A stretch of 64,000 nucleotides of DNA from Meconema thalassinum (taxonomy: Eukaryota; Arthropoda; Insecta; Orthoptera; Tettigoniidae), in assembly GCA_946902985.2 (NCBI GenBank), contig OX336393.1, positions 48,127,131 through 48,191,130 on the forward strand, in the 5' to 3' direction. Positions 21,960 to 32,477 of this stretch are shown piece by piece. Position 1 is the stretch's first letter, and each line of letters opens with the position of its first letter. Below the pieces are notes generated by a model that worked only from the letters and a program-made list of their open reading frames with translations, was not told the origin of the DNA and did not search any database. A program made the translations under genes and the position numbers.

Positions 21960-22850
21960 TCCGCTCTCAGCCCCAGGGGCTCACATCTATTGGGACGTGG
22001 GTTAGCGACCACGGGGCCCCAGCTGAGTCCGGCATTGCTTCCACTTACTTGTGCCGGGCTCCTTTCCGTCTTCTTTCCTGTCGACCTCACTTGGTCAACT
22101 CTTGTTCTCTCGCGACCCCGACGATATTAGGGTAACCGAGGCCCAGAGAGTCCCTTTCTTTCCCGCCTTAATTGACCCTTGTCTCATCTTTTCTGATACC
22201 CTCCTTCTGTGGGGGGTCAGCCTACTTATTCTTTTCATGTAATCTCCTACCTTTTGCTCAAGGCCCTCAAGGAGGCAGGGTGTGTGAAGCCCAACCACTT
22301 CCAGTGCACCCTGGATATTGCTACACCCTCACGGGCTCACGGCCGGTGAGTTCGGGAGTTGGCGACCCCGAGGGGTTCCTGAGCTGGGTCCGGTTTTCGC
22401 CCCTTTTATCCATTACCTGTGGGGGCGGACCCTCTCTTCTTCCACTTTCCTCCTGATGAGAACCGCATTGATACGCTGCTTTTCCCCACTTTCGTGGTAA
22501 TCTTTGAGAGTTTACACTCTTGTACGATGTCACTGTAAGCGACAGTTTTGTATGAGACAAGTGTCAGATTTACCCCAAGGACACTTTCCTATCTGCCTTT
22601 CATGGCTCTCCTTCCTTCCAAGTCCCCTCAATCCGCAATCTTCAAGGATTGACAGCATTTCTTTTACTCCTGGCCTTTATTTGCCTTATTCTCCTTTTGT
22701 TTTCCATTTCTTCTTCTAGTATATAAGTTAGTAGTTAGTTTTAGTTATAGTTTACATTTCATTTTCATCTTCACGATCACCCAAACCATTAGGGGCCGAT
22801 AACCTAGATGTTAGGCCCCTTAAAACAACAATTATCATCATCTTCATCAC
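21960..22850 (+). mobile_element. Retroposon T copy 1 (GC-hairpin tail)
   Basis: Starts around GGGGCTCACATCTATTGGG and ends CCATTAGGGGCCGATAACC...GTTAGGCCCCTTAAAACAAC plus a CATCATC-type tail. The 3' part forms GGGGCC/GGCCCC. Copies or parts occur at 37395, 42089 and 52530. No reliable ORF is found. An internal near-repeat (GGCTCAC...GTTGGCGACC...GAGCTGGGTCC at 22333) echoes the 5' start. It may be a LINE 5'-UTR/3'-end relic or a long SINE; class undetermined. Confidence 0.7.
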
Positions 22851-23457
22851 TACGCTCTCACAGAATCAAAACAGACATTTAATTAATTACAATATATTGT
22901 ATCATATATTTTTAAATAATTCACCTTGTTTGTGAAAACTAGGCTCAAACTAAGTGAAACGAAAATGAAGACTCCACGGGAATAACGAGGTAAGTAAATT
23001 TTAATTCTTCAGGATTGCGTATTTAAACTTTCAAAACTAACAAGAAATACTTAAAATAAAATACACTTGAAGGTAAGCAATATAGTTGATTTTGTCAAAT
23101 TTATTTCTTATAAAGGAAGTAAGTACATGTAAAACAAATAAAACCTAAAGTTAAATTATGAAATTGTGAGAGGATATGAGACGTTCTTCCAGGTTTCCAC
23201 TAAAAAATAAAAAACTCTGTATCTCGGTGACATTCCGCTTTATTTGAAATTAACTACAACAGATCTGTAGTGACGATGGCTGGCCACTAGAATGCGCTAT
23301 AAACTCATTTCCGAAAAAATGGACTTACCCCGTTCTTTCCGTGGGGTCTTCAAATCTTCCTGTCCTAAATTGTTAACATTGAACAAAAATTCAAAATGTT
23401 AGCTGAAAACAGTTCGTTTTCTGTATTCGAAACCTTTCCCAATGTGATTGATGTTTG
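22851..23457. other. Unassigned, no gene seen
   Basis: AT-rich sequence without supported coding or RNA features. Confidence 0.4.
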
Positions 23458-23640
23458 TTATTGTTAGGGTGCTGGGACAGTACCTTCTGACAGGCCACGG
23501 CCGCTTCCTTCCACATCCTTGCCCAGTTTCATTCATCTTCATCCATTCCATCTCTCATCCCGACGCGCAGGTCGCCCACGGGCGTCGACTAGAAAGACCT
23601 GCACTCGACCTCTCAGGAGGCTACACGACAAAAAAAAAAA
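23458..23640 (+). mobile_element. SINE fragment with A-tail (family 4 body)
   Basis: The body GGGACAGTACCTT...GGCCACGGCCGCTTCCTTCC, a widespread arthropod SINE body, runs to an A12 stretch at 23630-23641. The tRNA head is lost. The A-tail abuts the TA target of the next element. Confidence 0.6.
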
Positions 23641-23646
23641 ATGTTA

Positions 23647-24908
23647 GGGTGGGTGTCCCAAATATCGCCCCTGTTCCTAATACTGCCTACCCGTGTTTGG
23701 AAGCTACTATGCGTGCCATCTATGAGATTATGTAGTTACCTTGACGTTCTGATGTATTGCCACATGTAGCGCCAGCGGCTAGCTTCCTATGAGTGATAAC
23801 AACAACAGTATGGCGTCTGAAGTGTTTGAGCCCGTGACGAATGTATTTCCGGTCTCCAATCAATCCAGGGAATCACCAGGTAACTGCTCCCAAATCATAA
23901 TTTCGTTTATATCAATTGAAAGTACATTAAATGAGGATTCCAAAGGTGTTATTATTTTTCTTTTAAACTGTGTTTAACCTCCACCGTGTGTATGTTTGTG
24001 TTGACTGAGCTGTGATCCTAATATCGCCTACCAACCCGATCCTAATATCGCCCCTAGGCGGTATTAGGAGCACCTCTTTTTAATCACCTACCAACTTTAC
24101 GTAATCAGTCTACTCTAGACTTTAACAGTGAAACTTCGCACGGTCAATCTTTATACAAGCCTTAATATAGTTGACTGGTATTTATAAGTTCAATCAATTC
24201 CAAGATGGCGCCTGTGCAAAATTATAGTTTTACTTATGTCCTAATCAAGCGGTCGAAGTGACAGTTTGTATAATAAACCACCGTAATAATCATCATCTAC
24301 TGGTACAAAACTCAAACTTTTAAACCAGAGGGAGTTAGAAGGTGCCGTTTGTTCCAAAATCATCCACATTGTCTCAATAGTAAAGGAAAATCTTGCATTT
24401 CTGGAAAAGTCAATTGAAATGTGTTTTTTTTTAATAAAGTTTGTTTAAATAACAAATCGAGCCAATAGCTCTTGCCAGAGGTGTGTCGCGTCGAGCCCGT
24501 ATAACACTAAAGACGGGTGGGTGGTATATACACACATGGGGTGTCCACAAGTAACCGATCGTAACATATGGGCATCAAAGAAAGGTAATTACCCTCAGCA
24601 GTTAGGAATAGTTTCAAATCAGTCTACAGAAGTATGTGAAACTCGCTTCTAACAGGTGCTCTTAATTTCGCCTGGTGGGCGGTAATAGGAACAGGGGTAG
24701 GTGATATTAGGAACCCACTCTTGGCAAATTGTCTTGGGACACTTTTTGAAATTTTGTTAATTAACTTAAACTGGCATAAGTTATGAAGTGAATCGATCTC
24801 TGGAATTGTTTCTAGTGATATTCATTTAGTTCCCCGTTTGATTTTCCGACCCAGGAGGTTGCCGTACAGAGAACTAGTTAGGATAGGCGATATTTGGGAC
24901 ACTCACCC
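23647..24908. mobile_element. TA-flanked TIR transposon, non-autonomous
   Basis: The 23-bp terminal inverted repeats (23647-23669 and 24886-24908; starting GGGTGGGTGTCCCAAATATC on the left) differ at one position. TA lies on both sides (23645-23646 and 24909-24910), as for Tc1/mariner/pogo-type transposons. Variants of CCTAATATCGCC recur inside at about 23671, 24018, 24039, 24059 (inverted), 24660 and 24705 (inverted). A 62-codon frame from ATG 23789 (MSDNNNSMASEVFEP) runs past a CAG|GTAACT at about 23878 that looks like a splice donor, so a first exon of a lost transposase is possible. The rest of any transposase is absent. Confidence 0.7.
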
Positions 24909-25163
24909 TAACATAAAAAAGGAAGGACACTTTTGGGATGACCTCTCATTTATACTTCCTTCCTTATCTCGTGTCTATTATATCAATCGATTCTTCGGTG
25001 AGCCGATTAATGCATCATTCGATTAATCGAATGAACGGCTAGTCGATTAACTGAAGATCGCGTATTACCAGCTCTAATTTAAATTCAAAATCCATTATGA
25101 AGGTCAAGATCAGAAAGAGACGCTAAACGTTTAACGAAACGTTTTTTGCGATTCGTTTAAACG

Positions 25164-26188
25164 TCTATATCTTCTTAAAAGTGAAAGTCTGTATGTGTGT
25201 ATGTGAGAGGGTGGGTTTGTTCCGTATACAAATTTACACCGTTCCACCAGTCTCAACCAAATTCTGAATACGACACAGTAGTTCAGAACCCAGAAGAAAC
25301 CGCTGACTACATGGATTTTCGATAGTCTTTCTCATTCTTCTGATTTCGATATTTTGGCACTCGGGCAAAAACAAATAAAGTCAGAACATAAACTGATGAT
25401 GGAATGGCAGGGCCGGTCGTTTCCATGGCAATAGTAGCTCAATACTTGAACACCAAGTATCCATCTATCTCTGCAAGAGGCCAAGCCACTCCATTTTCTC
25501 CAGGGCAACAGTATGTCAAGACATGAACACCAGGTTTCCATCTATCTCTGTAAGAGGCCATGGCACTCCATTTTCTCCACGGCAACAGTATGTCAAGTCA
25601 TGAACACCAGGTTTCCATCTATCTCTCTAATAGGCCATGCCACTTCATTTTCTCCACGGCAACAGTATGTCAAGACAAGAACACCAGGTTTCCATCTATC
25701 TCTGTAAGAGGCCATGGCACTCCATTTTCTCCTCGGCAACAGTAGGTCAAGACATGAACACCAGGTTTCCATCTATCTCTGTAATAGGCCATGCCACTTC
25801 ATTTTATCCACGGCAACAGTAGGTCAAGACATGAATACCAGGTTTCCATCTATCTCTGTAAGAGGCCATGACACTCCATTTTCTCCTCGACAACAGTAGG
25901 TCAAGACATGAACACCAGGTTTCCACTTCTGTAAGAGGCCATGGCAATCCATTTTCTATCCACATTACCTAACCTTGCGCATGCTTTGCTACGTTATTGT
26001 ATTGCACTGTTCTTTTCGACTAGGTTTACAGTGAGTTAATATTGCACTTGAGTAACATCAGAGTCGAGGAGAACTATGTTCTAAACTCACTTAGGGGCAA
26101 AATGAATATACTCTGCGAAATATATTGGCATGCATCTTTCTATAACATATAAAGGTACCTCCCGGGCAACGCCGGGTACAATAGCTAG
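25164..26188 (+). mobile_element. Non-autonomous Helitron carrying a minisatellite
   Basis: The 5' end reads TCTATATCTTCTTAAAAGTG followed by AAAGTCTGTATGTGTG, a form often seen at insect Helitron 5' ends. The 3' end has the hairpin CCCGG-gcaacg-CCGGG (26161-26176) and terminates in CTAG (26185-26188) before T. No helicase or Rep domain is encoded. The middle is the 77-bp tandem array. Confidence 0.7.
25447..25965. repeat. 77-bp minisatellite, ~6.5 units
   Basis: Units of 77 bp contain ACACCAGGTTTCCATCTATC, GTAAGAGGCCATG and GGCAACAGTA(T/G)GTCAAGAC. Because 77 is not a multiple of three, it yields staggered spurious ORFs in all frames. Units alternate between GTAAGAGGCCATGGCACTCC and GTAATAGGCCATGCCACTTC variants, suggesting a two-unit higher-order repeat. 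Confidence 0.9.
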
Positions 26189-27069
26189 TTCTTAATAATC
26201 GTGAGCCCTAATTATTATCAGCTGGTTTAAATGCAGCAGCTTCCATCAAATCTGCTATCGCCCGCAAGAGGTCTCTGTTTGAACCAGTCAGTGTTTACAC
26301 GATGTGTTACAATTGTGTGCCTTAAATTACCGAACTAATGTTTGTGGGCTTATCCACACCTGTTAGTATTACTGTATTCTTGAAGAGAGACTGTTTGTTC
26401 ATCTCATTAGGATGCGGTTCGAATTCTAACGCATTATTTGCTCTAATGCAGATGCAAGGTAACTAGATTCAGATGTACCTTTACAAACATTAAGGGCGAA
26501 TGTATTATAATTTCTCTGCGAAGAGTTCCCTGTGTTAGTAAAGCTCTTATCTTTGCTCTCCTTTTTGTAAGTCAAGATGCCATTATGTATGAGAAAGTGA
26601 ATTAAATTTTCTTTAATCTCCTTTTCATTGTCTCCATTTCGTACATCCGCTCTGTGTTTCCCATGGCAAAGTTTAAACTTGAATTAAGGTGGGCCATTGG
26701 GCACACCTGCAGAGCACTCTGCTCGTCTGATGAGCGAACTATTGCACTTGAAGTATTGAATGGACGCAGTGGCATACTAGGATTTGCTTCTGAAGGGGGA
26801 TGAATTTTGCAAATTTGAATTTTGCGTTTTGATTTGTGTTTTCTTTCTGCTATTGCTTTTGTTTTTTAATTGTGTTGTTTGCTTTTTGTTTTGTGTTTTT
26901 CTGCTATTGATTTTGTTATTGATTTTTGGTAATTGCTTTGTGTTTTTTTTGTTTTTTGTTTTCTGCTTTTGCTTTGTCCTTTGTGTTTCGGTGATTATTT
27001 TTGCTTTGTGCGGGGGCAAGATTAGACAATCAATGAAAGCAAACCTTCATGTTTGATCTCTATGGTTTA
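26189..27069. other. Unassigned; T-rich low-complexity stretch
   Basis: No gene is supported. Positions 26810-27005 are an extremely T-rich TTTTG/TTTTT tract whose open frames are low-complexity artefacts. Confidence 0.6.
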
Positions 27070-27486
27070 TTTCCCCTTTGATTGCTATGATAGATTAATA
27101 GATATTGAGTACCGTTTAAATATTTCGGATGGTCGCCAGGTTGGATTTTTATATATGTGGGCCATACAGGTTTTTGAAAGTCTCTTAGGTGAACGTCTAG
27201 TAGTGCCCTTGATACCCGTACAAAATTTCAGGGTGATATCAGTTATCGTTTCGGAGATATGGAATGTCGGTGACATGTTTCGCACAGTCGCCATGTTCGA
27301 TTCGAGAGACATAATAAAATTTGAAGGGCACGGTCGGGATTGGCCGAAATAGTACTAAGACTTTACCTAGTTTCATTGAAATCACTCCAGCCGTTTAGAA
27401 ATTATTAGCGGGGAGACAAGCTCATGAACGCACACACACGGACAAAAGGTGGTCTCATAAGCCTCGTTTTTCATAGATGAAAATAG
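27070..27486 (+). repeat. HER copy E3, 5'-truncated
   Basis: Colinear with the 3' part of E1: GGTCGCCAGGTTGG, the motif AGTCGCCATGTTCG (27285), CACTCCAGCCGTTTAG, a short CA run, then GGTCTCATAAGCCTCGTTTTTC and ATGAAAATAGGG as a degraded 3' hairpin. Confidence 0.75.
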
Positions 27487-27488
27487 GG

Positions 27489-28083
27489 TGGTTGGTTGGT
27501 TCTTAAGTTTATGGGCTGTGACAAGGCGGTCATGTAGCCCCGTGTACTTTGGATGTGTGTAAAATCTGTCTGATAACCGGTGTTAATTGTGATGCTTGTA
27601 TTAGTGTGTGTATCTGTTTTTTAATTCAAGTAAGGACTGCAGACTTTTGAATTTTTCAAATATTTCCTACTTTTGCCACCAGACGCCACCGTCAACGACT
27701 ACTAGTTCAGAACTTATCTACCAGACGCCATCGCAGTCGGCTCTTGGCGACGAACGTTGGGACCTAAGAGCGTTTGTCAAATGTTTAACTATAATTTAGC
27801 TTCACACAGGTGTAATTAGTGGTAGGTTTTTCATCAAGCCATAAAAGTAGTTTACATTCTTAACCTATACAATTTAGCTTCACACATGTGTAATTAATGG
27901 AAGGTTCTTTAACATGCCATAAATCTATGACATGGGACCGCCGGCTTTACTTCCCCTCCGAAGAAAGGCATACCGAGGGATTTTGAACGCTCTTAAAAAA
28001 TCCGACGACTTCGGCCGGATTTGAACCCGCGATCTTGGACATAGAATCTCAGCATGCTACCAACTACGCCACCGAAGCCGCCA
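27489..28083 (-). mobile_element. tRNA-headed SINE (family 2), antisense
   Basis: On the minus strand the head reads GGCTTCGGTGGCGTAGTTGG, then GGTTCAAATCCGGCC as box B. It is followed by a long body and ends CTTAAGAACCAACCAACC (27489). Box A and box B spacing fit a tRNA-derived promoter. This family is the most frequent SINE here, with further copies at 31057, 38213 (split), 39104, 39637, 40770 and 42858. Confidence 0.8.
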
Positions 28084-28274
28084 AAAAAAATTGGGTGAAA
28101 AACATGATGTTCAGTAAAGAACATATAGCCTACTTTCTCCTAAATGTATGAGTATAGTTATAACTCGTTGTTTTCATCAAAAAGTATAATAGAATCATTT
28201 CTTGGTTGAAGACCTTAGAAACTATTTACCTCTACCAAACACCACAACCTCGAAAAATACTGCTACCATCATTC

Positions 28275-28306
<32 letters not shown>
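28275..28306. repeat. (GAAA)n microsatellite
   Basis: Seven to eight GAAA units. Confidence 0.85.
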
Positions 28307-28308
<2 letters not shown>

Positions 28309-28344
28309 AGAAGTTTCTCAAGAATGTTATGGATCTGGAGACAT

Positions 28345-28590
28345 AATCGACCGGACTGGCTGCGTGGCTCAGCGGTAACGTTCTCGCTTGCCGGGCCCTA
28401 GGTTGCAGGTTCGTATCCTGGAGCAGTCACTGGCATTTGAGGGTGCACAAATGCGAGGGAGCCGTGTCAGTAGATTTACTGGCACGTTAAAGATCCCCTT
28501 CGGGGTGAAATTCCGGCACCCCGGCGTCTCTAAAAGCCCCAATTGTTAAAAGGGACGTAAAACCAATAACATTATTATTATTATTATTAC
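28345..28590 (+). mobile_element. tRNA-headed SINE (family 3) with (ATT)n tail
   Basis: The head has GCGTGGCTCAGCGGTAACG (box A) and GGTTCGTATCC (box B). The body holds GGCACGTTAAAGATCCC and CCGGCGTCTC. The 3' end GGGACGTAAAACCAATAAC is followed by (ATT)n. The arrangement is a complete SINE. Confidence 0.8.
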
Positions 28591-28899
28591 ATAATCAACC
28601 TGACGTGGGCAACATCCAACTTTGAGTTGAGGCATGTCTTTATACGTCTGGCTGTGCATGGCTTTCACAACCCTAATTGTATTAACAAATCTTTCTATGA
28701 CCCTAAAGAGACGTGTTATACCAACTATGTGGATATCTTCGATTGCTATTTGGCTGCAATAAAAGTAATAATTGTTATCCTGAACTAGCACCGACAGCTA
28801 GAGTTCAGGTACTATGTGAAATCGTTTTGTTCTTTACTTCAAAGAACATTTTCAAATAACGCACAATAGGCTGTTACAAACTCTTTAAAATAAAAAGTA

Positions 28900-29275
28900 T
28901 AATAATAATAATAATAATAATAATATCGTACGGCCTCGGGTGCCGGGTGCACGCTTTGTCATGTGACACCCAAAGGGTAGCCTGCATGTCGAATTTCGTT
29001 GCTCCTTGAAGCACTATGAAAGTCAAGGAGGTTATATATCTAAGCTCCTTGAACACTATAGCGCTTTCTAGAAGAGAAATGAGGAACTTTATGTTGGCGG
29101 AAACTCCCGAGATTAATTTTGCCATTATGAACCCAGCCTACTGAATTCAAATGGGTTCTTTGACATGCCAACATCGCATGACATGGTGTCGCAATTTTTG
29201 CTGCCTTTCAACCTGCAAGTTTGGGGTTAGTAGACCGACACGTGGACCACTCACCCACCGTGGCAAGAAAATAAA
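28900..29275 (-). mobile_element. tRNA-headed SINE (family 1), antisense
   Basis: Reverse-complement counterpart of 20255-20545. On plus it ends ACCTGCAAGTTTGGGGTTAG...GACCGACACGTGGACCACTC (box B and box A reversed). A (TAA)n run at 28901-28923 is its 3' tail. It extends about 80 bp further at the 3' side than the plus copy. Confidence 0.75.
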
Positions 29276-29687
29276 ACGTAAAAATGTATCATAGTATCAT
29301 CTTGTCATTCTTCAAATTCGATGCGTATAGAATGCCAATGGTATACTAATCAATGGAGTCCCACGTAGATCAGTCGTGACATCTAGTGGAGAAGTATCGA
29401 ACAAGATAATCCTAACAGGGCAATTGCATTCTAGCGGCCATAAAAATAAACTTTCCAATAAAATATGTAAGTTAATCTGTAGGCCGGCGTGAATTTCGCC
29501 GCCAGTTGGACATGATAATTCACTTTTTTTGCCGCTAGATGTCTCGTGCAAATCTGCTGGCGAATTTTGTTTTATTAAATATATATTTTCTATCGTAATA
29601 TGCGCAATATAACGCTTAATTTTAAAACCTCTGAGTCATTACATAACAATAAATATAACAAATTTCAAGCAAAAAAACTAACTCCTC

Positions 29688-29757
29688 TGGGGTTTGAACC
29701 ATTGCCATAAGATTGATAGGCTAACGCTTTACCACGGAGCCAAACGAGCCAACGAAA
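29688..29757 (-). mobile_element. tRNA-like SINE head
   Basis: On the minus strand a TTGGCTCCGTGGTAAAGCG box A and GGTTCAAACCCC box B are spaced like a tRNA promoter. No clean acceptor-stem pairing is visible, so a SINE head is preferred over a tRNA gene. Confidence 0.55.
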
Positions 29758-30774
29758 ATCGTTCGATATCAAATGAGTTACATGGAACGTAGTAGCAAAT
29801 AATGATTTAGAATACACGATTTCATCAGTGGTGTATATTATTTATATACAGTATAAAACATTTCATACACAGTTTACATATTTTTATCAGTACGCTATAT
29901 TGCATGCAATACTCAAATTACTGAAAAATAAGTGAGGAACAAGATATCCGCTGCCATTTTGCCTTGTACCTGAGAAGGCTCAGCTTTTTAAAATCACTTC
30001 TGCACTGTAGTATTACAAAATTAACTTTTAATTTCGAACGCGCCTCTTCCTTTAGAACAGTGAATACTATTATCGGCTCTATAATCGGACCTGGTGGGTC
30101 CCATGATATGGATTATAAAGTTTGTATAATTCGCACGGCCGACATCCTGCAATGGTCCGGCGGATGACCTTGTAGTGTGGTCACACGACGCGTCCTATAT
30201 TAAGGTATGTTGTTACCAAATTTGGTAGAGATCGGATGATTTGGTTAGTCGTTATTTGATTTTACGTTTTGAACGTTTGAGTGGCCGCCATTCAGTTTTG
30301 GTAAAGATGGCGGCGATATAAAACATTGCACTGAGGTGCCCTTTGCTAGTTCTACCTCTGTACCAAATGTCGTTCAATTCGGTTTCACCGTGTTTGAATT
30401 GATAGGGGGGGGGGGGGTGGACAGACATTCAGAGTACACACACACACACAGACTCACACACATACACACACACACACAGAGACAGACACACAATTTTTGG
30501 CCCTGTGTAGATCTCATAAGTCTACTTTCATTTTTTGCAAAAATCGAAAGTAGGCTAAAAATTGCATTTTTGGGTCGGTCGACGCATCGAATCCACACGT
30601 CTACTGAGTCCACACATAGTAGTTAAATAACCAAAAGTTGAGCTCCATCAGACCTACCTACTGCTAGCATGTTGGCTTTCACGACCTAGCATTTAATTAT
30701 ATTTGAATTGCAGCCAATGACCATAGTGGGCTATTTGAATGGAACAACCGTAGGCTTCCAATCAGGTTCAGTTT

Positions 30775-31020
30775 CAAGTAGTTCCAACTTTGACTACCTG
30801 ACGCCACTGTCACTGATACCTAGCGGCCAAAGTTGGAACTTGATAGAGCGTTTATAAACAAATAACCTACGAATTTAGCTTCAAACAATTGTAGTTAGTG
30901 GTAGGTTCTTTTACATGCTATAAATCTATGACATAGGCCACCGTCTTTAGTTTCCCTCCGAAGGAAGGCATAATGAACGATTTGAACGCTCTTAAAAATG
31001 CGACGACTTCGGTCACCGGG
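30775..31020 (-). mobile_element. SINE family 2 fragment, antisense
   Basis: Contains AGTTCCAACTTTGAC, TTTAGCTTCAAACAATTGTAG, CCTCCGAAGGAAGGCATAA and GCTCTTAAAAATGCGACG in the same order as the full copies, but ends in a degraded head (CTTCGGTCACCGG). Confidence 0.65.
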
Positions 31021-31056
31021 TTCATCAGCTGTTTCTATACTTGTGTACTTAGTTGG

Positions 31057-31550
31057 TTGGTTCCTCAGTTTAGGGGCTGCGACAACACGGTCATGTAGCC
31101 CCGTGTACTTTGGGTGTCTGTAGAATCTGTCAATATTGTGATGGTTGTATTAGTGTATATTATCTGTATTCAGGTGAGGGCTGCAGTCATTTAATTTTCA
31201 AGTAGTTCCTACTTTTGCTACCAAATGCTACCGTCAACGACAACTAGTTATGAACTTGGTTACTGGATGCCACCACAGTCGGCTCCTGGCGACGATCGTT
31301 GGGACTTATGAGCGTTAGTCAAATCGAACCTATAATTTAGCTTAACACAAGTATAATTAGTGGAAGGTTCTTTTACATGCCATATATCTACAGTATGACA
31401 TGGGATCGGCAGCTTTACTTCCCCTCCGAAGGAAGGCATACTGATGGATTTTTAATGCTTTTAAAAAATTGGACGACTTCAGCTGGGTTTGAACCCGCAA
31501 CATTGGGCATAAAAGCTCAGCATGCTACCAACTACGCCACCGAAGCCACC
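31057..31550 (-). mobile_element. SINE family 2 copy, antisense
   Basis: Full layout from GGTTGGTTCCTCAGTTTAGG to the reversed head GTTTGAACCCGCAAC...CCAACTACGCCACCGAAGCC. No coding role. The frame reading PSEGRHTDGF is shared by all copies of this SINE and is an artefact of the repeat. Confidence 0.8.
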
Positions 31551-32455
31551 TCTATGTATTATAACCTGTGTTATTGTAATTATTAGGGTAGAGAATTGGT
31601 CTCAGTATGTGAAGTAAGATACCATCCCTGCATTTCACTGGAGTGTAAGATGGAAACACCTGGGCTAGAGAAATCACATTTAGGATGGCCGGTTTTCAAA
31701 CAACTGCTCCCCATTGCAGCCGCAGTGAGTGACCTTACACACTGGGATACGCTGTTTGGTAGCGAGCCTATTCTCTGGTGCTACACTCTTTGCTATAAAC
31801 GTGGAATGTAATTGATTTTACTGCTCTGTATATTGTGTATGAATACATTCTCGTGAAATGATATCACGGAGAATATATACGTGACTAAAATGTACACATT
31901 TTATTCCGGGATTCACATTCTTCCCTTTAAAACATCGTCTGTCTTTCAGTTTAAATCACCTGAACCAATATGTGATAAATGAAATAGAACGGACATCATA
32001 TTATTAATATGGAAATTGTATCATGGAACACGATAGAAACCGTTTTGAGCAAAGAGTTCCACGATTTATACTGCTGAAGCTTTGCGCAGAGGTGAGGTAA
32101 TGATATACATGGCCCTCTGGAATGCGCGCTATTCATCGTGTCACGTCTGTTATTATCTCTGTCGCTCAATATAGGGGGCTGTGCTTCTCTTTATGTATGG
32201 TGGATCGTAAAAGTGTTCCGACTCGGTCAACTTCACCTCGTTCGGCAGAGAAATAAAATAGAGTGGAGAGATGGAAGTAGAGTTAATTATAAACTGTTTT
32301 ATCCAAGTGCATTGACAGCACTAACTAGAGAATTAATGTGTTATACGGGGTGGCTGCGTCAAGGCTAGGCAACGCCAAAAACGCAACCTGGTATTTGATC
32401 AAACCTTCATGAAAATTATAATTTCACTGGATTTTGAAACAAATTTTCACATAAA
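31551..32455. other. Unassigned, no gene seen
   Basis: No supported coding, RNA or repeat signals. A pentanucleotide (AATTT)n run lies at 32457-32480. Confidence 0.4.
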
Positions 32456-32477
32456 ATAATTTAATTTAATTTAATTT

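Larger units (their letters stand above)
28101..30556 (+). repeat. HER copy E4, interrupted by SINEs
   Basis: The 5' hairpin TGTTC (28108-28112)/GAACA (28119-28123) is followed by AGCCTACTTTC (28127). The 3' end has G-run and CA/GACA microsatellites (30406-30490) and the hairpin AGTCTACTTTC (30519-30529)/GAAAGTAGGCT (30546-30556). The 5' end matches the minus-strand copy at 37060 closely, as does the 3' part (TTGGTAGAGATC, GCTAGTTCTACCTCTGTACC). SINEs at 28345, 28905 and 29688 lie inside, so the element is assembled from two ends and its unity is inferred. Confidence 0.6.

Noticed and set aside
22051..22560. Several 60-95 codon ORFs in retroposon T
   Set aside because: Not conserved in frame among the three copies; composition-driven.
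25513..25899. Overlapping short ORFs with a repeated HQVSIYL protein pattern; regular spacing could suggest CRISPR
   Set aside because: The 77-bp units are contiguous with no unique spacers, and the genome is eukaryotic. The ORFs are by-products of a unit length not divisible by three.
26777..27056. 80-90 codon ORFs on both strands
   Set aside because: Low-complexity T/A-rich sequence; Lys/Asn or Phe/Leu runs only.
28365..28435. tRNA-like segment with box A and box B
   Set aside because: No convincing cloverleaf acceptor stem, and it is followed by a SINE body and (ATT)n tail, so it is not called as a tRNA gene.
31377..31586. ORF with PSEGRHTDGF, recurring at 39432, 41656 and 43169
   Set aside because: It is the antisense reading of SINE family 2; recurrence reflects SINE copies, not a gene family.
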